Below, piece after piece: positions 42,780 to 55,247 of a stretch of DNA of 64,000 nt. A model generated the notes under the pieces. That model was not told where the DNA came from, did not search any database, and was given only the letters and a program-made list of their open reading frames with translations. Numbering within the stretch: position 1 is the stretch's first letter; the number at the start of each line of letters is the position of its first letter. Source of the DNA: Petaurus breviceps papuanus (taxonomy: Eukaryota > Chordata > Mammalia > Diprotodontia > Petauridae); the NCBI GenBank assembly GCA_028583685.1, contig JAMXIF010001253.1, forward strand, positions 81,762,291-81,826,290. Reading direction: 5' to 3'. The translations under genes and the position numbers were made by a program.

Positions 42780-44080
42780 ATTACATTGAAATCAATTACC
42801 ACTTTGAAGAGGTGATTTAAAAAGGTAAGTGGTATTATCTTGTATTTAAGTAGACTGCTTAGAAAAAGTGGGTTTCTATATGAACCCAGATATCTAGGAA
42901 TCTAAAACTTCAGTAGTTGAGGAAGAAATGAATTTGGAAGCAGAACTTTATGCTGCCTATTTCTAGTTCTTTAGCCTTCAAATGTAACTATCAGTAGTGG
43001 GAGTAGTAGGGTTGCTTTATTCCAGTGCTGAATAAAACATGATACATAGGTCCCAAAGGAAGACAGCTTCTTGGATTCCAAATTAGAGACAGTATTTACC
43101 TCAACCTGAGTTTATATGTATAAAAATATCAGTGAGGGTAAAAATAAAAATAACAACATATTTATATGACACAACATGCTCTTCACAATTCAGTGATGTA
43201 GGTAATGCCACTGGGCAGCTGGTGTTAAGACTTCCATATTGATACCACATGCAAATAAATGAACTATGATCATAGCTTTGGTTGGCCTTCATGGTTAACC
43301 CCACTTAGAGAGCTTTATGGTAGTGGTGGAACAGTTAAAAGTAATGGACAGGTACAGTCGAATTTGATTTTAAGAAAAGGGGTTGAAATTGTTAACTGAG
43401 TATGGCTAGTCAGGTCTTCAACTTCTGGGTCTGGAAACATCTGTAGATCAGCTCTCCAGGTGGGAAGCATCTGGGTAATAGTAGTAGATATGTCTTAGTG
43501 TCCTGAGAGGCCCCATTCCTACACTCTCTCTCTCTTGCTCACTTCTTAATCACTTTTTATCATATCTTAGTTTAGGTATTCCTTTTCTGAAATCAAAGAT
43601 CCTTAGGAACTTTTCTTCCAGCCATCTAACCCATAAAAGGTACCATGTTGGGGCATGATATTGAATCTAGAAGGGAATAAAAATTAGTCAAAACGTAGTT
43701 GCATTTTATTTCCAAGGATCTTCTTGCCTAAGAATTTTCATACCAGAACAGATTCCAAGTAGATCAACAATCTAATTATTAAAATGACTTAGTAAACAAA
43801 ATTAGGGCACCATAGTGGAGAGAAATGTTGTGTCTTTTAAAACTGTGCAGAGGGGGGAGGATTCTTAACCATCTTTAAAGAAAAAAAGTTATAAAAGACA
43901 AGATAGTTAAATTTTGTTGTGTAAAAATTTGCAAAATAAAATGAGTTTAGAACAAGTAAGGGCATTCACTGGGGGGAAAAGTCTTTACAATACACATTTC
44001 TGACAAAAATCATATCTGAAACCTATAATGAATTGACACAAATTTATCAGAGTAAGTTCTTTCAGAGTTAAAGATTTTTA

Positions 44081-44306
44081 ACTCGGGGTCCACAGACCCC
44101 CAAAGGGTTTGTGTATAGATTTGGGTGGGGAGGATATGTGAGTTGGGATGGGTAAAACCACATATTTATTTTCATTAACCTCTACCTGAAATTTAGCATT
44201 CTTTTTCAATTATTGAAGATTGCTTTTCTGAGGAGGTTATCCTTTTGATTCACCAGACTGCCACAGTTATCCATAACATACACAGATATATTAAGAACCT
44301 CTCCTC
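44081..44306 (+). mobile_element. hAT-type MITE, near full length
   Basis: 'TTTTTAACTCGGGGTCCACA', 'CAAAGGGTTTGTGTATAGAT', 'ATTAACCTCTACCTGAAATT', then 'TCACCAGACTGCCACAGTTA' and a terminal TTAAGAACCTCTC. It shares its right end with the copies at 3382 and 12183. The strand is arbitrary. Confidence 0.75.
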
Positions 44307-44344
44307 TAAGTAGTCATAGGACATGAACAGGCAGGTGTTAGAAA

Positions 44345-44865
44345 AATAAATTCATGTTATCAATGAACATGTGAAAAAATCAAATTAATAATCAGAGAAA
44401 TGAAAATTAATACATCCCTGAGAAAACTCTCAAATTGGCAAAGATAATGAGAGATGATATTTGGGGCCATTGTGCTGCTGAAAAACATACACGCTAATAA
44501 TACACTGCTGGTGGAACTGAATTGTTTCCATTTTTTTTTTTAAAGAACTATTCGGAATCATATAATAAGAGTTACAGGAACATTTATGCCCCTTGATCTA
44601 GTGATTCTACTATTAGAATTCCATTGGAACTTAATACAAAGGTAAAATCTACTTTAAAAATTACTGGAAAGCTATATTTAATAATACGAACAGCAATTAA
44701 AAAAAAAGAGAAAACCACAAAAACAAACCTGTGAAATCAAATCATCCTTATCAATTGGGGAGTGGCAGAAACAAAAATACAGCTTGTGAATGTACTAGAT
44801 ATCATTGTGCCATAATAAATAATGAATAAGAAGAATTTAAAGAAATGGAAGACTTGGATAGAGGT
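44345..44865 (+). repeat. L1 ORF2-end/3' fragment, split by a SINE
   Basis: 'AATCAGAGAAATGAAAATTA', 'GGTGGAACTGAATTGTTTCC' and 'TATCAATTGGGGAGTGGCAG' mirror the antisense L1 3' ends elsewhere in the window. It continues at 45130-45225 with 'GAAAGCAGAACCACAGAACA' and probably on to about 45460. Confidence 0.75.
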
Positions 44866-44869
44866 GATA

Positions 44870-45128
44870 AGGCAGCTAAGTGGCAAAGTGGATAGAGTAC
44901 CAGGCTTGGAGTCAGGAAAACTCATCTTCCTGAATTAAAATATGGCCTCAGACACTTACCAGCTGTATGACCCTGGGCAAGTCACTTAGCCCTGTTTTAG
45001 CTCTTCCTTATCTGTAAAATAAGCTAGAGAAGTTTGCCATTCCGGAAAATTACTCTAGTATTAGTAGTAGTTGCCAAGAAAACCCCAAATGGGGTCATGA
45101 AGAGTTAGATGTAACTGGACAGCAACAA
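44870..45128 (+). repeat. Long CORE-SINE inserted in L1
   Basis: 'GGCAGCTAAGTGGCAAAGTG', 'TGTATGACCCTGGGCAAGTC', 'GAAAACCCCAAATGGGGTCA', and a tail ending in CAACAACA. No clear target duplication remains. Confidence 0.85.
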
Positions 45129-48002
45129 CAAAATGGATGACACAGATAGAAGAAAGCAGAACCACAGAACAATATACATTTGAATATCAGTATATAACTA
45201 AGGAAAGCAATAATGATCATAAGGGCAAAAAAACTACTTAAATATATGGAAAAGTTCATGAGTCATGGAAACTTCCAAACAGGACATTTTTTAAACCACC
45301 TTGTTGAAATTATACCCTGCATTTTTGTTGTGTTTTTTTCTTTAACTGTCTCATCAATTACTTTTTAAAACATTTCTCCCCCCATTTTTCTATATGCTTG
45401 TTGATGGGAGCATAAGATTTATTTGGGGGAAAAATTAAAATAATACTAAAAAATGAGAGTAGTAGCTTGCAAGGATGGGCAATACCTTTTTCCCATTAGC
45501 AGTGAACCGTAGCATTAAGATTCATATTTTTCTAAAGGAATTTTATTGGTCCCTGAAAGAATCATGTTTTCAAAATCATGTTTCCCCTTAAAGGGACTTG
45601 GGAAAAAAATAGAAGGCTTGAATTTCATCCTCCAGTCAGTTGACTTATTTCTGTTTCATCTACATGTTTTAATATTTGAGTTGCTTATAATGTGCTAGAC
45701 GCTATACCAAATACATTTCTCAGTGGTGTTATATGGGTTTGTGATGTGTATGCTTGTCAGGTAGGAACTGGAATGAGTTCATCCATTCATTTCACAGAAG
45801 CTCCTAAGCAGCTGGGGAATGGCAATGACCTTTGGTCTCCACTGACCTGATTTAGATTTGAACTGTTAACCTAGAAGAGGTTCCACATCCCATAACTACT
45901 CCCTTGGGCCAACTAGTCTCCCCTACAGATTAAAAAAAATGATTGGTTAAGAGCACGGTTTGAAATATTTTGAAAATAGTTCTCATTCATCAGAAGTGAA
46001 ATCAAGTCATTTAAAAAGAAATTTATTAAATGAATGAATAAATAAAATTCTCAGAACAGTTTCTGAGTCTCCCCAAATGGCTATAGTGCTTAAAGAAGAA
46101 AAAAAAAACTGTCAAATCTTCACACTCCATGCTGTTCATCTGCTGCAAAATGCGTCAGAATAATTCCGAAAAGCATTTTGCCTGTTGGGAATAAGATCAT
46201 GTCTTCTTTTGCAATTTAGAAAGCTTTCCATTCACAGGCTGAAATTTCTAGATTACTTGTTTGTTCTTTCCTGAAATGGGAAATTGATAGTTCTGTTCTT
46301 TGTATTGAGTTAAGAAGAAAAATAATCTTGAGAAAAAATGTATCATTAAGTCTGTTGTAGAGAGGTTAATAAAATGGATGTGGTGGCCAGCCTAAACTAT
46401 GACTTAGAAGAATTAAGGAAGACAGAATATTTGCAGTCTCTTCTACCCAAGTAGTTTTTTTCCCTGAGTGCTTCTGAAGGCAGTTCCACTAGTTATACAC
46501 AGGTTTTCACATGTGCAATTAGTAGTGTTTATAGATGGCCTGTTATTCAATTAACAACGAAGCTGGCCGTATCACCTCATTGCAGACCTGCTTTTTAACT
46601 GCCAGAGACGGCACCAGGGTTATCAACTTACACACAGGCTTGGATGTGTTCCAGCAGTTTAATTATCGTGTCACACGCTTTGCTTTTTCTAGTTTCATTA
46701 GTTTATAAATGTAATATGGTATCTTATTTCTGTGATTAACACTTCATTTCGGCAGGTTAAACATGCTGCTAGAGAAGTATTGATTTCTGACACTTCTCTC
46801 CCCTCCCCCCACCCCCACCCCTTGTTCATTTAGATATTTGCACTGATTTTTTTTTAAATAATAAACACAGGAAAGCAGTACCCAAAAAAACATACTCACA
46901 AATAGCCCAAGATGAAACAGAGCTATGCAGTTTTCTTAGCCTAAATATTGCATCTTATTTTCTACTATGAGCTTTAATAGAAAATACAATGGGTGTAACT
47001 TGCAAATTTAGAAGGAATGATAATAATTGTAAAAGAAAAATTACATTACTTTAAAAAAAAGAAATATAGAAAATGTTTACTAAAGTGCAGGTAGGATGTT
47101 TGTATTGTAGGCAATTAGAAAATAATTCAGGTACCTGCTAATAGATGAAAAATTAATTTTCTAACTTTGCCTTTACTATTGCCATTAATGCATATCAGGC
47201 TGTACATTATCTGAGAGGTACACTATAGGTTGCTTTTAGCATCTACAGAATTGGCGCTTTAAAAAAAAAGTCAATTTAGTGCCATATGAGTAAACCATAC
47301 TACTGCAGGATACTTGTTAATGATAATTTGTTTTTCTTCATTGCTCTGACTCTAATAGCATTTTTATTTTTCTTATTTTTTTCAAAGTTTCTATTAATAT
47401 TGGAGACAGGATATTTATGAATAGAGAATGGTCCTATCATGTAAATGTACAGCCATCAGAAACCTCATATAAAATTCACTAGAGTCCTGACATTCCTTCT
47501 CTGGCCACATAAGCTCAGTCTCTCTTTGCGTTTTGATGACAAAGGATGCTGTGGTAGAATGCAGAAAATCCTTCCAATGTCTTGGGGTTGTCTCCCATTT
47601 ACTGAACACTTAGGGGATGTAGTGTTCTGCCTGATGCAAGGTCTTACAAGTTTGTGACATTTAGGAAATAATTTGGCGAAGTTGGTGTTTTAACTAGTGC
47701 CACCATGGACTTTGTCATGCAGACAGTGTTAAATAGTTATTTAAAATAAACAAATAAGCAAACTTTGGGGTTTCTGATTTGAACATCAATTTGAGAAAGC
47801 AAAATTGACCTTTGGGGATCTGAGTTATGTTGCAATAATAATTAATAATAATAAAGATGATTATAGTAAGAATAACAGCTAACATTATACTCTTTCCATT
47901 GGACCACATTGCCTTGTTGAAGATTCCTGTTACTTAGAGAATCTTGTTCAAGACCATATACTTTATTAGATCATTAGGAAGGGGAATGCTAGATTCTATA
48001 GG

Positions 48003-48541
48003 TGTAGCAGCAAGCACCCCAAGCACGTCCTCAGGGTTTGCTGCCCATACAGGTTCTTGGATATGCTTTGTTAAAGGAAAGCAACTCAAAATGGGTTAAC
48101 AAGCTTACTTTAATCAGTCAGACATATATCGTTTACCTTATTCAGGGGAAAAAGGTCAGCACCCCAACTTCAAAATATACAGACAGAATTATCAAGACAG
48201 AAACAGATCAAGTAGACAGATTTCCAAACTGTCCAACCATTACATCCATACCCAGTCAACATCTGGGTTTCAACATCTGGGTTTTTTCAAAGCCGGGGGA
48301 CTCTGAACAACGGCTTCCCAAAATTCAGATCAAATCACAGAACACTTCTCAAAGTGAGTCCCAAAACAAAGCTACACATCAGGGCTTATATAGCCTTCTC
48401 CTGGCTCAGAGAATGTAACAACCTTATTGACTCACTGGCCAATCAAGAAGTATCTACTGAAAAACAAGCCTCCCACCCCAGTCTCTAGGTGCACTTTAGC
48501 CTAGGGGCAGGGAAGATCTTTAAATTTGCATTTCCATTACA
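48003..48541 (-). mobile_element. Solo LTR (endogenous retrovirus, family A), antisense to GPD2
   Basis: A 539-bp unit with TG...CA-type ends: + strand TGTAGCAGC... to ...TTCCATTACA. It is flanked by exact 5-bp duplications, ATAGG at 47998-48002 and 48542-48546. Read on the minus strand it begins TGTAATGGAAATGCAAATTT. It has a TATA-like CTATATAAG (complement of 48384-48393) with an ATTAAA downstream, the usual U3-R order. No internal retroviral region adjoins it, so it is a solo LTR fossil. It shares both ends with 61114-61723. The 5-bp duplication suggests, but does not prove, an ERVL/ERV1-type element. Confidence 0.85.
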
Positions 48542-48546
48542 ATAGG

Positions 48547-48687
48547 TTATCATCATCACTTCCATTTTACAGATGAAGAAACTGAGTCTCAGAGAGGACA
48601 AATGACTGGGTTAAAGTGTCAGAGGCAGTATTGGAACCAAGGTCATTTCTGACTCCTATTGCAACATTCTCCACACTGTCTCTCCCA
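48547..48687 (-). repeat. MIR-type SINE
   Basis: 'ATCATCATCACTTCCATTTT', ACAGATGAAGAAACTGAG, 'CAGAGGCAGTATTGGAACC'. A MIR piece at 47850-47895 may be its separated other end. Confidence 0.8.
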
Positions 48688-48774
48688 GCTAACTCATGTA
48701 TATCCCATTGGGTTAAAGGACACCCAGACAGAAAATGAGGCTGAAGGAGGGCAAATCACTCACTAGTCAACATT

Positions 48775-48945
48775 CCTTTGGCAAATATTCATTAATTTCT
48801 TACTTGGTTTAAGGCCCCATGCCAACCACTATGGATCATACAAAGAAGCATCCTATTTATTGTGAATCAGTGTGATGTTGGGCAAATCCCTTCATCTATC
48901 TGGGCCTCAGTTTCCTCATCTCTAAGAGAAACATCAGGGGAATGA
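48775..48945. repeat. L2 terminus (antisense) followed by a MIR fragment (+)
   Basis: 48775-48845 reads as antisense L2 (GGCAAATATTCATTAATTTC, CCCATGCCAACCACTATGG). 48865-48945 reads as sense MIR (GTTGGGCAAATCCCTTCATC, 'GGCCTCAGTTTCCTCATCTC'). Confidence 0.6.
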
Positions 48946-49257
48946 TACAAAAACTTTTCCTTCTTAGAGACCTCCATAGAGGGGCTGCCCTCTTTTAACA
49001 CAGGACTAATTCAGGACTCCATCACCCTCATCCAGACACCTACAACTACCACCAAGTCAGTGAGGGGATCCCTTTTTTCCAAGAAGACATGCATTTACTA
49101 TCATTATATAGCAACAATTTCACCTGCCCTATGCTATTAAAAAGATAAGGTGTCTCCCAATAATACTACCACTCCTTAGTCTCCTAAGCCTTTTCTGTGA
49201 AGAAGTTATCCAAACCATCCCAGAGGAGTTGTGGGAGACCTGAGCTACCTCCAAACT

Positions 49258-49680
49258 AATCAGTGAGCATTTATTAAATTCCTACTAAGTACAAAGCATT
49301 GGGAATAGAAAGCAAGGCAAAAGACAGTCCCTAATCTCAAAGAGCTCACATTCTAATTGGGAGGAGGGGGAAGAGCAACATGAAAAAACTACATGATAAA
49401 TATAAATAAGATACAGGGTACAAATCAGATCCTGTACAAACTATATCTATCTATCATACACACACAAATAGAATTAATAAAAGGAAGCACTAGTATTATC
49501 AGAAATCAGGAAAAGCTTCTCATAAAATATATAATTTTAGCTATGACTTTAAGCCAGGGAAGCCAAGAGGCAGAGATGAGAAAAAGCATCCCATGCATTG
49601 GAAACAGCTAGTGAAAATGTTCAAGAGTTGGGCAATGGAGTGTCTTGTTCAAGGAACAGCCAGGACAGTGTCACTGGATT
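49258..49680 (-). repeat. L2 3' region, antisense, about 420 bp
   Basis: 'ATTAAATTCCTACTAAGTAC', 'CTAATCTCAAAGAGCTCACA', 'AAATCAGGAAAAGCTTCTCA', 'AGCATCCCATGCATTGGAAA' follow the antisense L2 3' order. The segment before it, 48960-49250, is unassigned. Confidence 0.7.
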
Positions 49681-49699
49681 GCCAAATACACAGGTGAGA

Positions 49700-49850
49700 G
49701 CAAGGTTTATAAGGTTCACAAAAGCATTTTCCTTATAACAATCCTATGCACTAATGTAAGAATCATTATTTCCATTTTACAAATGGGAAAATAGGTTGTA
49801 AGAGGTAAATGATTCACTGTGATTATATAGGTAACAGATGTCATGCCTCT
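49700..49850 (-). repeat. MIR-type SINE
   Basis: 'CAAAAGCATTTTCCTTATAA', ATTTCCATTTTACAAATGGG. Confidence 0.7.
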
Positions 49851-50099
49851 GACACCGGTTGGCCATGTGACCTTGTTGTGGCCCTAACCTCTCAGTGCCT
49901 GTCAGTTCTTTTAGGACCATAACTGGCACAGCAGTCTTTAGGCTGCACCAATAGGAGTTTACTCACCACAGCTTCCCAATATCAATTAAGTCACAGATCT
50001 CGTTGACCCTACATGCCTCCCTAATCCCCACTCCCAATGGAGAAACAGAAACTGAACCTAGACCTTCTGGTTTCAAGTTTAGCACTATTTTCACATTAC

Positions 50100-50322
50100 T
50101 GAGGTGATAATGCAGTTGAACATTTGTTTGCAAAGCACAATAGATCTTCTCAATTCTTTTGAGGTAGTTGCTACAATTAGCATTACTCTCATTCTGCCGA
50201 TAAAAAGAGTTTCATAGACGGTTACACGTGACCTGCCCTTGGTCACACACCTGGTTAGTTTCACAGGCAAGGTTTGAAACCTGGTTTTCTTGACTCCAAA
50301 TCCAGCAACCTGCATTTAGTTC
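50100..50322 (-). repeat. MIR-type SINE
   Basis: 'TTTGTTTGCAAAGCACAATA', 'CTGCCCTTGGTCACACACCT', 'GGTTTGAAACCTGGTTTTCT'. Confidence 0.75.
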
Positions 50323-50939
50323 TTCATAAGCACTTTTCTATCCCTAGATGTTCTTGATGGTAGAGGAGGAATCTAAGATCTAAGGAGACTAAAAGGGTAG
50401 GAGAGGGCCACGATGGACAGCAATGAATTTGTTCTGATCTGCATTATTAAGAGTTCCCACATCCCTGAGATCACTGATCCATTGGAGCATTGGTATCTGT
50501 GTGGTTAATGGTCTTAGCTGTGGTCAAATTTTTTTTTCTAGGCAAAGTTCTATCATTTAAAACCATTTCCCAGATAACATCTTGAGTAGGAAGTCTTGGA
50601 CTCATGTATATGTATGGCATTGGCTTGAGCCTTCAGATGTGACTGAAGACTTCTCTCTAAAACGGCAACAGAGACTGCAGCCAATTAAGATGAAGTACCC
50701 TATAGGCTACTTTATATTTTAAGTATTTAATTTTGATATTTTCCTTAACTTGGCATGCAGACGTTCTTTATTTTATAAATAAATTCAGTCTCAACACTGT
50801 GTTAATATAATTGAAGTGGCACTAAGAACTCAATTCAGTTGAGTTAAAATTCTACCAGCAGCATGCAGTCTGCGATTGTGAACCCAGAGTATTTTATCGA
50901 ATGTTTTAGAAGTGTGATTTCTGTGCTGTTGATTAAATA

Positions 50940-51205
50940 AGGTGATAATAATAGTAATGACAACAGCAACATGTTTATGCAGCACTTAAAAGGTTTGTAA
51001 AGCCATTTATATCATTATTTTACCCTGTGAAAGTGAAAAAAAAAATCAGTTATTTTATCCCCATTTTACAGATGAGGAAACTGAGACTGAGGGAGGCTAA
51101 GCAATTTGCCCACACAACTTATCACCTATTGGAGGTGGGATTTAAGGTCAGATCTTTCTAAATCCCTGCTAAACCCAGAACTCTGTCCATTAGGATATGC
51201 AATGT
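50940..51205 (-). repeat. MIR-type SINE
   Basis: 'GATAATAATAGTAATGACAA', 'CCCCATTTTACAGATGAGGA', 'AACTCTGTCCATTAGGATAT'. Confidence 0.8.
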
Positions 51206-51323
51206 ATGTAATATTTGAATCAATATTTTTATTGACATAAAACTTACGTTTAAAAAATTACATCTTTATCTTTTGGTAGGATAAACATATTATCTCTTTT
51301 AGGTGTTAAAATGTGTATGTTAG

Positions 51324-51481
51324 AGGCGGCCAGGTAGCACAGCTAGTAAGAGCACCGGCCCCAGAGTCAGGATGACCTGGGATCGAATCCGGGCTCTGAT
51401 ACTTAGCACCACAGCCAGAAATAACTGGCTGTGTAACCTTGAGCAAGTTACTTAACCCCAATTGCTTCTTAAAAAAAAAAA
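51324..51481 (+). mobile_element. Variant-head SINE with 10-bp target duplication
   Basis: 'AGGCGGCCAGGTAGCACAGC', AAGAGCACCGGCCCCAG, GGGATCGAATCCGGGC, 'CCAGAAATAACTGGCTGTGT', 'TTAACCCCAATTGCTT' and an A-tail. TGTATGTTAG flanks it exactly at 51314-51323 and 51482-51491. Confidence 0.9.
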
Positions 51482-51837
51482 TGTATGTTAGCCTAACAGA
51501 TCTAACTCTTCCCCTAAGTAATTTTAAATCTGAGTTTCCTAGCTGTGTTAATGTTAATGTCACAGAATTACAAGCAACAACAATAGCAACAGCAACAACA
51601 ACAACCAGGAAGAGGTGGGATTTAGTATTCTGATGGGGAAAGTGAGAATAACCAAGAGAAAATGATTTTGTAGCCCTGGTTATTGAAAACGTCGAATATT
51701 CTTACCTTTTCTTAAGTCCTTCCAATATTTTTTGAAGGGCATGCAAAGCACCACAACTTTACCATCAATTTGGTTTGACTAGAAAAAATTAATTACCTAA
51801 TATATGAGAGGTGTGTTGCTAAATATTGATAGATTCA

Positions 51838-52140
51838 GTCCAGCAAATATAAAACACCTACAATGTGATAGGTCTGGGGGAAGATACTCTCTTTATAAAA
51901 CAGTCCCTGCTCTCATTAAGCTTATAGATAAAGAGGGGAATAAGACACATCCATAAATAGCTATGGTATCTATTCGCTTGAGAGAGGTAGAGAATAGAGT
52001 GTTATTTGAGGTCTGCAGGGTATAGTCTTGGTGATGTCTAGGTGTTTGAGGGGTAGGGGAGAAGACTTCAAGGAAGAGATGACATCTGACCTTGGCTTGA
52101 TTAGAGTTTGATAGGCAGAAGGGGAGGGGAGAGTATGAAT
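51838..52140 (-). repeat. L2 3' region, antisense
   Basis: 'AAAACACCTACAATGTGATA', 'CAGTCCCTGCTCTCATTAAG', 'AAGGAAGAGATGACATCTGA'. Confidence 0.65.
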
Positions 52141-52271
52141 CATACCCTTGACATTAACTGACTCTGTACAGAGTCAGAAAAGTATAAAGTGTATACAGGG
52201 ACCAAGAGAGTAGTTTATTTTGGTTGAGGCATATAATAGCTAGATGTAACAAGACATTAGTCTGGGCAGAT

Positions 52272-52658
52272 AGGGCATTAATTCAAAGTAAAGGGAGCAC
52301 ATCCAGGAGAACAATTTCTACAGTGACAGCAACTTTGTAAAGATGAACAACTCTGAAAGACATTAAAAACTCTGGTCAATGCACTAACCAGTCATGGTTT
52401 GAGAGAACCCTGATGAAGCAAGCACGCATTCATCTCCTGACAGGGAAATGATGGACACAGGTTGGAGAATGAGACATACATTTTTGGACTTTTGGACATG
52501 ACCATGTGAGAACTCATTCTGCTTAACTATGTTTATTAGTTAAAAGAGTTTTGTTTTTCTTTTTTGTTTTTTCTTTGGATCCACCTCCAATGGGAAAGTA
52601 GGAGAAAGTAGAAGAGAAAGAGAATGATATATTCTTGTTGATTAAAAAAAAATTAAAT
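52272..52658 (+). repeat. L1 3' end
   Basis: 'ACATCCAGGAGAACAATTTC', 'CTCTGGTCAATGCACTAACC', 'GAATGAGACATACATTTTTG', and GTTTTGTTTTTC, ending in an A-run near 52655. Confidence 0.8.
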
Positions 52659-52857
52659 GAAAAGACAAATGCCCAGGAAGTGACTTAAAAGAGTGGAGGA
52701 GCTAGGAATAGAACACAGCCTTTGGGAATTTTATGCTGATCTTCAGTCATTCAGCAAAAGAGTTGCTCATTGGGGTGAGTAGCAACAGGCTTTCCTCACC
52801 AGAGTTCCATTGATTTGGTTAAGAGGAGAAAAAGAGTTTTCATATATATGTATGCTA

Positions 52858-53112
52858 GGGGCAGCTAGATGCCTCAGTGGATAGAGTGCCAGGCCTGGAA
52901 TCAGGAAGACTTACCTTCCTGAGTTCAAATCTGGCCTCAGATACTAGCTGCTGTGTGGTCCTGGGTAAATCACTTAGTTCTGTTTACCCCAGTTTCCTCA
53001 TCTGTAAAATTAGCTGGAGAAGGAAATGAAAAACTATTTCAGTATCTTTGTCAAGAAACCCTGAATGGGGTCATAAAGAGTCAGGTAAGACTGAAAAATG
53101 ACTGAATAAACA
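52858..53112 (+). repeat. Long CORE-SINE, full length
   Basis: 'GGGGCAGCTAGATGCCTCAG', 'CCTCATCTGTAAAATTAGCT', 'TGAATGGGGTCATAAAGAGT', tail GACTGAATAAACAAT. Confidence 0.9.
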
Positions 53113-53794
53113 ATAAATATACATGTACTAAACATAATTAACATGCAGTTTTCTGTGTATGTTTATGTGGTTTTAAGTACTCTCTTTTCTGAGGACTGAT
53201 CTCTCTTTTTCTTTCTCATTCTTTCTACCTCCTACCTCTTGCCCAGGTCTCTCCATTGTATCAGTGGTACCTTATTTCCTTTCACAGATTTAAACAGTGA
53301 TAAAAATTCATAGGCATGGGAAATGCCAGAGTACTATTTGCTGCAGGTTCTTTCTTTACTCTTACCTCTCCTCCCCAAAAACGTCCTACCTTATCATAGT
53401 TTTGACTCTCTAAACTAAAGATACCACCCAAAATATTTTCTACATATGCTCACCTGGTTGTAGTTGAAATATTCCACTAATCTCAAGATTCCTTACAAAG
53501 ATTCTGCATCATGGAATTTCAGTATCTCATATCCCCTAAGTAGAAGGGTTCTTCCATCCGTCTAATCTAACTACCTCTACTTGAAATATGTAACATTATT
53601 TTCTAAATCCTATCATCTGTAGAGGAACAGATGATCAACTTTGCTATCTTAATTGTTTTGAATCTGAGTTTTGAAATTCATTAGGTAGCCCTCTGACTTC
53701 AACAAGGATTTATGGTGTTTAAGACCATTAAAAAGAGGATGTTTTCCAATCTTAAGTCTTCCCAATTATAACCATTTCTCATACTTATTAATTT

Positions 53795-53900
53795 CAATCA
53801 ATCAACAAATATTTATTTAAACACTTACAACATGGCAGACATTGTGCTAGGCCTTGAGGATACAGGTAATCAATATTTATTAAGCTCTTACTATAGATGC
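53795..53900 (-). repeat. L2 3' terminus, antisense, interrupted
   Basis: Two successive antisense L2 starts (CAACAAATATTTATTTAAAC near 53802 and CAATATTTATTAAGCTCTTA near 53870). The second resumes at 54132-54260 (TGTGTCAAGCACTGTGTTGA) beyond a SINE. Confidence 0.65.
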
Positions 53901-53902
53901 CA

Positions 53903-54130
53903 GGCAGGCATCTAGATGGTACAGTAGATAGCATGCCAGGCCTGGTTGGACACACTCCGGTATGTTCTGGAGTTCACATCTGGCCTCAGACACTTACTAG
54001 CTATGTGACCTTGGGCAAGTCACTTAACCCTGTTTGCCTCCATTTCCTCATCTGTAAAATGAGAAGGAAATTGCAGACTACTATATCTTGCCAAGAAAAC
54101 CTCAAATGACAAAGAGTCAGAAATGACTGA
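53903..54130 (+). repeat. Long CORE-SINE inserted in L2
   Basis: 'GGCATCTAGATGGTACAGTA', 'ATGTGACCTTGGGCAAGTCA', 'CCTCATCTGTAAAATGAGAA', tail AAATGACTGAACATCAAAA. Confidence 0.85.
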
Positions 54131-55247
54131 ACATCAAAATGTGTCAAGCACTGTGTTGAGTACATGAATGAAACAATTCCTACTTGCAAGGAACTTCAGT
54201 TCTACTGGAGGAGACAGTAAGTACATATATAAATATGTACATCATACATATCAAGTGAGTAAATACAAATATGTGCTTCTGGGTCTATTCTGCTTTTCCT
54301 GTACCCTATTAAAATGAGGAGACTTAAACACTCTAAGGTTAAATCACTAAGTAGTAGAGTGTTTTTTTAATATTATTTTTTAAAATATTAAGTATTACTT
54401 ATGGGTCATGTGAGCAACGAAATGCAGAGCTACTAGACATTTTCTCTTTTCCGCATGACCTCAACCCCTCCAAAACAGAGATCATGAGCCAATGACAAGA
54501 TAACCTCACCAGTCTCCATATAGTAGTATACCAGAATCCAGGGGAAGGTTAAAAACAAAACCTATTACCCGTGAATTGATGCTCACTGACCCTGAGTTCA
54601 CTTTGCACCTCTCCCCCACCTCCTGGACCCAGCATAGGTTTACAACAAAACTTAGCCCCTGCACCTAGGTTCCCCCGCCCCCTTTCCATTGCCACAGAGA
54701 ATCTGGCTCTAGGCTGCAGAAGTTTGCTAAGGCTACAACAGTGGGGCCTCAGCCCTTCTGTGGCACGAGACTGCCTGCGGTTGCCAACTGAACTATCTGT
54801 GCCAGGGCAGAGAACTTGCACCACCATCATAGCACTCTGCTAGTGCCAGGCCAGAGAACTAAGGAACAAAGAGAGCAGGACAGGACATGGTGTATGTGGG
54901 GGGTGTGTAGCGCTCTGCTCAGACTGAGGGAAAGCACAGAATTCAACTGGGACCAGTTCTGACCTACCCCAAAGGCACTGGAGGCAGACACCAAGGCTTG
55001 TGAACTGTGAATTGCCCAATATGAGAGGAGGCTGAGAAGCTTTCAGATCCAGTCCCCAAGGAAACCACCGTCAGAGTGAATGGGGGGAAAATCAGTGGAA
55101 AAAAACCAGCAATTACCAAAGATAGCAATAGTAATAGGAAGAAGAAAACTCAAAGACCTTGAACATAAGCAGATAAATCAACAAGGAAAACGTTAACAGC
55201 AGAAGGAAATATGACCTCCACGTCTAGTTAAACACATTTAGGCATCT

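Noticed and set aside
48038-48418. A 126-codon open frame on the + strand
   Set aside because: It lies wholly inside the solo LTR and on the strand opposite to it, with no recognisable protein features.
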